A stretch of DNA of 64,000 nt, taken from positions 2,666,001 to 2,730,000 of the forward strand of contig NZ_CP076607.1 in assembly GCF_018966525.1 (NCBI RefSeq), read 5' to 3'. This document shows positions 57,859 to 64,000 of the stretch, in pieces (position 1 is the stretch's first letter; each line of letters opens with the position of its first letter). Made by a program: the position numbers and the translations under genes. This stretch comes from Paenibacillus sophorae. Its GTDB lineage: Bacteria > Bacillota > Bacilli > Paenibacillales > Paenibacillaceae. Under the pieces are notes generated by a model. It did not search any database, had not been told where the DNA came from, and saw only the letters and a program-made list of their open reading frames with translations.

Positions 57859-58896
57859 ATGGAATACCGGAATTTGGGACGAACGGGCCTAAAAGTAAGC
57901 AATTTTTGCTTGGGTACAGGCGCATTTGGATCATGGGGAAACACGAACGAAGAAGAATGTATTCAAATCGTGGATACTGCTATCGGTAATGGCATCAACT
58001 TCATAGACACAGCTGACGTCTATGCGGCCGGCGGTTCAGAAGAAATTGTCGGGAAAGCATTAAAGGGCCGGCGTAACGAGGTTGTGCTTGCAACAAAAGT
58101 CGGAATGCCAATGGGAAAAGGGCTGAATCAAAGCGGAAGTTCACGATTGTGGATCAGACAAGAAGTCGAAAACAGCTTGCGCCGGCTTCAAACCGACCAT
58201 ATTGACCTTTATCAGCTCCATCGTCCGGACCCGCAAACCGATATTGAAGAGACGCTTGGCGTATTAACCGATCTTGTTCAGGAAGGGAAAATCCGCTATA
58301 TCGGCTCCTCCACTTTTCAGGCTTGGCAGATTGCCGAAGCGCAGGGGGTAAGTGAACGCCGCAATCTGGCGCGCTTCTCAAGCGAGCAGCCTCCTTATTC
58401 GATCCTGAACCGCAGCATTGAGCTTGACGTTCTTGAAGTGGCGAGAAAATACGGCATGGGCGTGCTTGTATGGAGTCCGCTGTCAGGAGGCTTGCTCACA
58501 GGAAAATACTCTAAAGGTCAGGCCGCTTCGTCTGATTCTCGCGCCGCCCGTTTTCAAGGTACTTTCCTGGGAAGTATTGTTGACCCGACTCGTGAGGAAA
58601 ATCGCGTGAAGTTCGAAATCATTAACCAATTGCAAGGACTTGCAGCCGAGGCCGGGATCACTCTTCCCCACATGGCTGTCGCTTTCACTCAAGCGCATCC
58701 ATCTATTACTTCTACCATTATTGGACCGCGTACTCTCGAACAGCTTCAAGGATCATTGGCAGGCGTTGATATTAAGTTAAGCTCTGATCTGCTTGATGCC
58801 ATTGATACGATTGTTGCTCCAGGGAAGACGCTCGATGATTTGGAGCGGGGCTGGATTCCCGATTGGATGGATGTTTCCAGCAGACGGCGGGCTTAA
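57859..58896 (+). CDS. aldo/keto reductase
   Basis: 345 residues. (beta/alpha)8 barrel NADPH oxidoreductase: MEYRNLGRTGLKVSNFCLGT start, Asp in NFIDTADVY, Tyr in VYAAGGSEEIVG, Lys in VVLATKVGMPM, His in DLYQLHRPDP, and the cofactor part TIIGPRTLEQLQ. Third gene of the TetR/MFS operon, where it may reduce the aldehyde or quinone that triggers it. Confidence 0.94.
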   Translation: MEYRNLGRTGLKVSNFCLGTGAFGSWGNTNEEECIQIVDTAIGNGINFIDTADVYAAGGSEEIVGKALKGRRNEVVLATKVGMPMGKGLNQSGSSRLWIRQEVENSLRRLQTDHIDLYQLHRPDPQTDIEETLGVLTDLVQEGKIRYIGSSTFQAWQIAEAQGVSERRNLARFSSEQPPYSILNRSIELDVLEVARKYGMGVLVWSPLSGGLLTGKYSKGQAASSDSRAARFQGTFLGSIVDPTREENRVKFEIINQLQGLAAEAGITLPHMAVAFTQAHPSITSTIIGPRTLEQLQGSLAGVDIKLSSDLLDAIDTIVAPGKTLDDLERGWIPDWMDVSSRRRA

Positions 58897-58916
58897 GGTT
58901 TATCTATAACTAAAGC

Positions 58917-58955
58917 AAAGCCGCCGAACCCTTTCGGGTATTCGGCGGCTTTTTG
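58917..58955. terminator. bidirectional terminator
   Basis: AAAGCCGCCGAA pairs with TTCGGCGGCTTT around an inner CCC/GGG stem, with A and T flanks. It lies between the convergent aldo-keto reductase and ABC transporter genes. Confidence 0.9.
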
Positions 58956-58973
58956 CATCAAATTCATGCGAAT

Positions 58974-59951
58974 CTAGTGATCGATCCTTTGGTATAACTG
59001 TTTGATCACGTCGTCGATTTTGGGCTCTTGGACGGTCAGATTATGGATATCGAGCAGGTCGGTGAGCTGCTTGATCATGGAGGCTACCTGCTTGTCGTCT
59101 TCAATCCGGAAGAACAGCTGGTTGTCTTCCCTTCGTTCGACGGGCGGCCCGTTCCAAGCGGCTTCGTCCCAATTCGGCGCATCCACGACAAGATAGCGAA
59201 AGCCTCCAAACTCAGCGGTCATGACCTCCGCACTGCCATCGAACAGGATTTGCCCTTTGTCGATGAAGATAACTCTATGGCATAATTTTTCGATATCGTC
59301 CATGTTGTGAGTCGTTAAGATGATGGTGATTTCTTTCTCTTTGTTGATCTTTTGCAGAAAGGATTGGATTTTTTCCTTGGCCATGATGTCCAGGCCGATT
59401 GTCGGTTCGTCGAGGAATAGAATTTCCGGCTCATGCAGCAGAGCTGCGGCAATATCTCCGCGCATTCTTTGCCCCAGGCTCAATTGGCGGACCGGGGTTG
59501 AAAGGAAGGATGACATGTCAAGAATATCGGTGAACATCTCCAGATTGCGCTGAAATCGCTCTTTCGGAACATCGTATATTTTGCCAAGCAGCTTGAATGA
59601 CTCAATCAGCGGCAAATCCCACCACAGCTGGGTGCGCTGTCCGAACACGACGCCGATATGCCCTGCGTGCTGCTTACGGTTCTTATACGGCTCCAACCCT
59701 TTAACGAGAACGGTTCCCGAAGTGGGCACGAGCACACCGGAGAGCATCTTGATAGTGGTTGACTTTCCCGCCCCGTTCGGTCCGATATAGCCTACGATTT
59801 CCCCCTTCCGTACAGTGAATGACACGTTGTCCACTACATTTTTACTCTCTTTTTTCAAGGAGAAGACGGCTTTCAGCAGCTTGAATGAGCCAGTTGGCTT
59901 TTTTTTGGAATCAAACTGTCTTACCAAATGGTCCGCTACGATAATGTCCAC
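58974..59951 (-). CDS. ABC-2 type transporter ATP-binding protein
   Basis: 325 residues. Walker A GPNGAGKSTTIKML, Q loop (GQRTQLWWDLPLIESF), signature LSLGQRMRGDIAAALLHEP, Walker B EILFLDEPTIGLDI, switch His in LTTHNMDD. The long form with a C-terminal domain of about 90 residues, and the two permeases beside it, match the COG4586/3694/4587 family, which includes viologen and daunorubicin-like exporters. Third gene of the operon 61577-58974. Confidence 0.93.
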   Translation of the reverse strand: MDIIVADHLVRQFDSKKKPTGSFKLLKAVFSLKKESKNVVDNVSFTVRKGEIVGYIGPNGAGKSTTIKMLSGVLVPTSGTVLVKGLEPYKNRKQHAGHIGVVFGQRTQLWWDLPLIESFKLLGKIYDVPKERFQRNLEMFTDILDMSSFLSTPVRQLSLGQRMRGDIAAALLHEPEILFLDEPTIGLDIMAKEKIQSFLQKINKEKEITIILTTHNMDDIEKLCHRVIFIDKGQILFDGSAEVMTAEFGGFRYLVVDAPNWDEAAWNGPPVERREDNQLFFRIEDDKQVASMIKQLTDLLDIHNLTVQEPKIDDVIKQLYQRIDH

Positions 59952-59952
59952 G

Positions 59953-60756
59953 TTATGTACCCGCTCCTTTGTAGGCGTTTAATCCTTTTGTCCATACGAA
60001 GTAAGTGACTGAGACCAAGAGCAGCGCCACAAGCGGCGTAAGGTACATCAATAGAGGGGAGAATGTGCCGTCCGACCGGTTTCCCAATAAAAAGGCAGAC
60101 GGATAATAGCTGATAAACGCGACAGGCAGAACGAAAGTCAGCAGAACCTGCAAAGCGCCGTTATAGATGGACAGCGGATAGCGGGTAAACTGCGCGAGCA
60201 GCTGGTCCAGAATATTGCGCATTGCCCCTCCCTGAAGTGTCCAGAACACCATACAGCCGATCAGCATCTGCAGCGACCATTCAATCGCCGCCCCGCTAAT
60301 AACGATCACCAGCAGATACGCGATTTTTCCCAAAGTCCAATCCGGAATATGCGCCATAGAGACGACGAGCCCGATGATGCCTGCCAGCATATCTCCGAAT
60401 CCGTAGATTTGTATATTGTGCGCGGCGAATGAGAACATCGGGTTAAGCGGCCTGACGAGGAAGCGGTCAAATTCGCCGCTGCGGATCAGCGAGTCGAGAA
60501 ACCAGCTTTGGACGAAGAATGCGATGAAGATGCCGTGCGTCATCCGCCAGAGAGAAGTCATGAAGATGAGTTCATACGTACTCCAACCGTTAATGATGGG
60601 AACCTTCTGCGTGATCACCCAGGAGACCAGGATAAAAGACAAACCAAGAAACGTAATGCTCAGCACCCCGATGGCGAAATTTAACGGATAGGCCATGTGT
60701 GACCGCAAATTTGCTGACTGCATGGCTAGATACAGCTTGATATGTCTGCCGATCAA
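59953..60756 (-). CDS. ABC-2 family permease (COG3694-like)
   Basis: 267 residues with six predicted membrane helices (about 25-45, 55-80, 115-140, 145-170, 180-205, 232-252). GEFDRFLVRPLNPMF is the conserved cytoplasmic loop of this permease type. One nucleotide separates it from the ATPase gene. Forms a heterodimer with the other permease. Confidence 0.9.
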   Translation of the reverse strand: MIGRHIKLYLAMQSANLRSHMAYPLNFAIGVLSITFLGLSFILVSWVITQKVPIINGWSTYELIFMTSLWRMTHGIFIAFFVQSWFLDSLIRSGEFDRFLVRPLNPMFSFAAHNIQIYGFGDMLAGIIGLVVSMAHIPDWTLGKIAYLLVIVISGAAIEWSLQMLIGCMVFWTLQGGAMRNILDQLLAQFTRYPLSIYNGALQVLLTFVLPVAFISYYPSAFLLGNRSDGTFSPLLMYLTPLVALLLVSVTYFVWTKGLNAYKGAGT

Positions 60757-60779
60757 TTGGACACACTCCTTCCTCTATA

Positions 60780-61577
60780 TTATCCTCCCGTTATAACCAG
60801 CTTCCGCTCGATCCAGGCGAGGATCACCCGGCTCAGCAGCAGAAGGATGAGACACCAGGCGGCTTGAAAGGCGAGCTGTTCCCAGATGGCGGTTCCTGTT
60901 ATTTTTCCAATGAACAAGGACAAAGGAATATTGAAAATACCCTGAAACGGAAGCCAAAGAAGAACCCGGCTGACCGCGTCCGGGAAGAACCAGAGCGGAA
61001 CCATTGCGCCGGAGCAAATGTCGGTTATAACGGTTTTGAACATGTCGATCCCCCACGTTTCAGTAAACAGGACAGCCGTCATGCCGACGATAAAATTAAT
61101 CAGAAAGGACAGCAGAAAAGCAAGCAGGACGCTTGCAGCAAAAGCGGCAGCCTGCAGATCGGTCGGGTAATCGATGGGGAAGAACAGGAACACCGCAATC
61201 AGCTGCGGAATGACGGCATAGACGATACTGTATAGGAGGACGCCCGCCGCTTTGGAGAAATGCATCCACTCAAAGTCCCAAGGTTTCTGCATATCGAATA
61301 CGATGGAGCCGTCCCTGACTTTATCGCTGATTTCATAGGAGATAGAGGGGGGCATGATGGCGAACAGGATGACGGACAGCATCGCATAGGTCTGCATTCC
61401 CTGTGAAGTGACTCCCGTGGATAGGGCAAGCCCTTGCCCGTTAGCATAAATGGCCTTCCACACTTCGCGGAAAGCGATGACCAGAATAAAGGAATTGATT
61501 ACCCGCAGCAGCACATCGAACTTGTATACCTGTGTATTTTTCAGTGTGGTTATCGTATAGGCGGCGTACTTCCCCAT
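60780..61577 (-). CDS. ABC-2 family permease (COG4587-like)
   Basis: 265 residues, six membrane helices, with VRDGSIVFDMQKPWDFEW as the conserved loop between helices 2 and 3 and GAMVPLWFFPDAVSRVLLWL before helix 5. First gene of the exporter operon; divergent from the GT4 gene over a 254-bp gap in which I see no clear operator. Confidence 0.9.
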   Translation of the reverse strand: MGKYAAYTITTLKNTQVYKFDVLLRVINSFILVIAFREVWKAIYANGQGLALSTGVTSQGMQTYAMLSVILFAIMPPSISYEISDKVRDGSIVFDMQKPWDFEWMHFSKAAGVLLYSIVYAVIPQLIAVFLFFPIDYPTDLQAAAFAASVLLAFLLSFLINFIVGMTAVLFTETWGIDMFKTVITDICSGAMVPLWFFPDAVSRVLLWLPFQGIFNIPLSLFIGKITGTAIWEQLAFQAAWCLILLLLSRVILAWIERKLVITGG

Positions 61578-61831
61578 AGCACCACTCTCCTTAAAATGGA
61601 TTATTGTACCAATTGGGCGCGCTTACATCATTTTACTATAAACCGCCGGGTGCGGCATTTGATTTTTTCGGATAAAAATGTATAAGATTTTCGGACCCGG
61701 CACTTTCTGAGCGAATTATTGTGTCCCTCTAGACCGGTTAATCCCCTTTTCAGTGGAACTGGCATACTCTAATCCAAACGACGATGCTGTGAGATAACAA
61801 GGCATAAGGCGAATAGGAGAGCGGAAGTGAA

Positions 61832-62968
61832 ATGAGGGAGCTTATGAACAGATATTGGTGTGAATGGCGGGGCCCCGTTAAGAAAAAGAGCGGGCTCGGT
61901 ATCGCCAGCCGGGCGTATGTGGGGGCGCTGCGGAGGCAGGGTGTAAATGTGCGGGTTGGATTCAAAGCGTTAAAGAACCTGGGAACCCGGCGGTCAGCGG
62001 TTAAAAAAGTTCTGATTTGCCACCATCCTCCGCACGAGGTACATGTGAAAGAGGAGAGGAAGTATTACGATCATGTGATCCTGAACACCATCTGGGAGAC
62101 GACACAGATCCCGAACCGCTGGAAGCCGCACATGAATAAATTTGATGCGGTCTTTGTGCCCACGCTCCAGAACAAAGAAGCTCTCCGAAAGAGCGGCGTT
62201 AAGGTTCCCATCTTCATCGTGCCCCATGGCGTGAATACGAAGGAATACCGTCCGGGCAATCCCAAGCTGAACCTGCCGGAGCATAAAAGGAGATTCGTCT
62301 TTGTATCCGTCTTTGGCTTCCAGCACCGCAAGAATCCGGAAGGGCTACTCCGGGCGTACTGGGAGGAGTTCTCCGCCAGTGATTCCGTGCTGCTTGTGAT
62401 TAAGACGAACGGCTATGACTCTCATGAGACTGAGGCGTGGATTAAGAACAGAATCAGCCAGTACAAGAAAAAGCTGGGTCTTAACAAAAGCACCGCTCCC
62501 GTCAAGATCATCGGCAGGCAGCTCACACCCGGACAACTTAGAGGGATATATACGCTCGGGGATGCTTTTGTTCTGCCAACGAGAGGGGAAGGCGTGGGTA
62601 TGCCGTTTCTTGAAGCAATGGCCAGCGGCATTCCGGTTATTGCAACGGGCTGGGGAGGCCATATGGATTTTTTGAACAGCCGAAATTCTTTCCTGGTGAA
62701 ATATAAGCTGCGGAACCCGGCAGTCAGCATGCGAAGCAGACATGCGATATCCCGCAAATTTCACCACCTTTTCGCGCAGCAGGGACAGCGCTGGGCGGAG
62801 CCGGAGCTCCAAAGCCTCAGAAAGCAGATGAGGACCGCATACGAGAATCCTGGTCTTTGCAAAATGAAAGGCCGGCAGGGGCGTCAGGATACGCTCAAGA
62901 TTTCCTGGGATCGGGGGGGCAGATTGATGAAGCAGGCGATCGAACAGGTAATCAGAGTGAAGAAATAG
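61832..62968 (+). CDS. glycosyltransferase family 4
   Basis: 378 residues. GT-B fold; the C-terminal donor-binding domain is clear: FVSVFGFQHRKNPEGLLRAY, VKIIGRQLTPGQLRGIYTLG, DAFVLPTRGEGVGMPFLEAM (the EGVGMPFLEA nucleotide-binding motif) and GIPVIATGWGGHMDFL. The N-terminal acceptor domain begins RYWCEWRGPVKKKSGLGIAS. Cytoplasmic. Substrate unknown; monocistronic in this window. Confidence 0.9.
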   Translation: MRELMNRYWCEWRGPVKKKSGLGIASRAYVGALRRQGVNVRVGFKALKNLGTRRSAVKKVLICHHPPHEVHVKEERKYYDHVILNTIWETTQIPNRWKPHMNKFDAVFVPTLQNKEALRKSGVKVPIFIVPHGVNTKEYRPGNPKLNLPEHKRRFVFVSVFGFQHRKNPEGLLRAYWEEFSASDSVLLVIKTNGYDSHETEAWIKNRISQYKKKLGLNKSTAPVKIIGRQLTPGQLRGIYTLGDAFVLPTRGEGVGMPFLEAMASGIPVIATGWGGHMDFLNSRNSFLVKYKLRNPAVSMRSRHAISRKFHHLFAQQGQRWAEPELQSLRKQMRTAYENPGLCKMKGRQGRQDTLKISWDRGGRLMKQAIEQVIRVKK

Positions 62969-62977
62969 GGGTACGAC

Positions 62978-63020
62978 GAAGCCGTCTGAACACTTTCGGG
63001 TGCCCGGCGGCTTTAAGTTT
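62978..63020 (+). terminator. imperfect terminator-like hairpin
   Basis: AAGCCG pairs with CGGCTT around an imperfect inner stem, followed by TAAGTTTT. Weak. Confidence 0.4.
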
Positions 63021-63088
63021 TGACCGTTCCCTATGGTATACTGGAGTTTGCAATAGCAAATTTAAGATCAAAGAAAGCGAGGGAACCC

Positions 63089-64000
63089 ATGAACTACAGA
63101 ACGCTTGGAAGAACGGGACTGAAAGTATCGGAAATCGGTTTTGGAGCCTGGGGGATCGGTAAAACCTCATGGATTGGCGCGGATGATCAAGAATCGCTCA
63201 AAGCGCTGAACCGGTCCATTGAGCTGGGATTGAATATTATTGATACCGCGCAAGGATATGGAGACGGGCACAGTGAGAAGCTGGTTGGACAAGTTGTCCG
63301 GGAGCATGCCGGGAACATTTATGTAGCGACCAAGATCCCGCCCATTAACAGACAGTGGCCCGCCCGCAGCGGTATACCGGTAGAAGAGACGTTCACTAAG
63401 GAGCATGTGATTTCCTGTACGGAGCAGAGCTTGCGGAATTTGGGTCTTGAGGCGATTGATGTTCAGCAGTTCCATGTCTGGTCGGATGAGTGGATCGGTA
63501 AAGGGGACTGGCTGGAAGGTGTACAGAAGCTGAAGGAACAGGGGAAAATCCGGTTTTTTGGCGTTTCTATCAATGACTATCAGCCAAGCAATGCGATTAA
63601 GCTTATTGAAAGCGGTCTCGTTGACACCGTGCAGGTCATCTACAATATTTTTGAACAGAGTCCGGAGGATGTGCTGCTGCCTGCTTGTGAGAAGCATGAT
63701 ATCGGGGTGATCGTCCGGGTTGCGCTGGATGAAGGCGGATTAACAGGAAAAATCACGCCGGAAACGATCTTCGATAAAGGCGATTTCCGCAATCATTATT
63801 TCAAGAATGACCGTAAGCGGGAGGTCTTCGAGCGGGTGCAGCAAATTGCTGCCGACTTGAATATCTCTGTGGACGGCATGGCGGAAACGGCACTGCGCTA
63901 TGTGCTTAGCAGCCCTGCAGTTTCGACGGTTATTCCGGGGATGCGCTCCGTTGCCAATGTGGAACGCAATATGAAGGTGGGAGATGGATTGGGGCTTCCT
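63089..64000 (+). CDS. aldo/keto reductase (3' end outside window)
   Basis: 304 codons from ATG 63089 (GAGGGAA upstream) to the window edge, still open. MNYRTLGRTGLKVSEIGFGA start, Asp in IIDTAQGYGDGHSE, Tyr within GYGDGHSE, Lys in VATKIPPINR, His in DVQQFHVWSDEW, and the cofactor part STVIPGMRSVANVERN. It is a distinct AKR from the one at 57859, nearer to the YghZ/Tas type. Confidence 0.93.
   Translation, partial: MNYRTLGRTGLKVSEIGFGAWGIGKTSWIGADDQESLKALNRSIELGLNIIDTAQGYGDGHSEKLVGQVVREHAGNIYVATKIPPINRQWPARSGIPVEETFTKEHVISCTEQSLRNLGLEAIDVQQFHVWSDEWIGKGDWLEGVQKLKEQGKIRFFGVSINDYQPSNAIKLIESGLVDTVQVIYNIFEQSPEDVLLPACEKHDIGVIVRVALDEGGLTGKITPETIFDKGDFRNHYFKNDRKREVFERVQQIAADLNISVDGMAETALRYVLSSPAVSTVIPGMRSVANVERNMKVGDGLGLP

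Noticed and set aside
1..64000. Transposase, phage, toxin-antitoxin or tRNA genes
   Set aside because: Looked for and not seen; the dispersed repeat has no coding capacity for its own transposition.

Overview
The window looks like chromosome from a Paenibacillus-type member of the Bacillota. The grounds are strong AGGAGG-type ribosome binding sites, frequent TTG/GTG starts, GC content near 50 %, a giant SLH surface protein, a hybrid kinase paired with a SARP-type regulator, and an oxygen-independent (Bacillus megaterium-like) B12 pathway with the CbiH60 and His-rich long CbiX variants. No rRNA, tRNA, phage, insertion sequence or CRISPR array was seen. Nothing here was searched against a database; family names come from reading motifs.

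Layout. 1-7.3 kb: small stress and regulatory genes (SDR/MarR pair, bactofilin-like protein, TetR-DoxX, PPOX, VOC, LysR, DJ-1/PfpI). 7.3-14.8 kb: a two-component system, a Cthe_2159-like lipoprotein, and a row of VTC-domain protein, DUF4956 membrane protein, phosphodiester glycosidase and GT2-GtrA fusion. Three copies of one OmpR/PhoB-like direct-repeat box stand 10-11 nt before the -10 elements of the kinase, VTC and lipoprotein transcription units, so this looks like one self-regulated cell-envelope system. 14.8-18.4 kb: GNAT, chemoreceptor, TetR, and a decayed hydrolase gene.

18.5-37.2 kb: one cobalamin riboswitch with its terminator, followed by 18 tightly packed genes (cobT-cbiH60-cbiX-cbiJ-cbiC-cbiD-cbiET-cbiL-cbiF-cbiG-cbiA-cobO-cobU-cbiB-cobS-cobD-cobC-cbiP). 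They cover essentially every step from sirohydrochlorin to adenosylcobalamin. No bluB, cobalt transporter or uroporphyrinogen methyltransferase is in the window, so dimethylbenzimidazole, cobalt and precorrin-2 must come from elsewhere.

37.2-64 kb: alpha/beta hydrolase, arylamine N-acetyltransferase, GT8 glycosyltransferase, DEAD-box helicase; a 1039-residue double-kinase hybrid sensor with a SARP response regulator that seems to start at a non-standard ATC codon; a 1921-residue S-layer protein with ten near-identical 96-residue X2-type repeats; then a DUF3052/YdeI-like protein, a methyltransferase, a PPOX protein, a TetR-controlled MFS/isochorismatase/aldo-keto reductase operon, an ABC-2 exporter trio, a GT4 glycosyltransferase and a partial aldo-keto reductase.

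The least explained elements are a dispersed 210-250 bp repeat with terminal inverted repeats and conserved stems (three copies, one inside the B12 operon and one forming the leader of a TetR operon), and the VTC/DUF4956/glycosidase locus with its predicted regulon.
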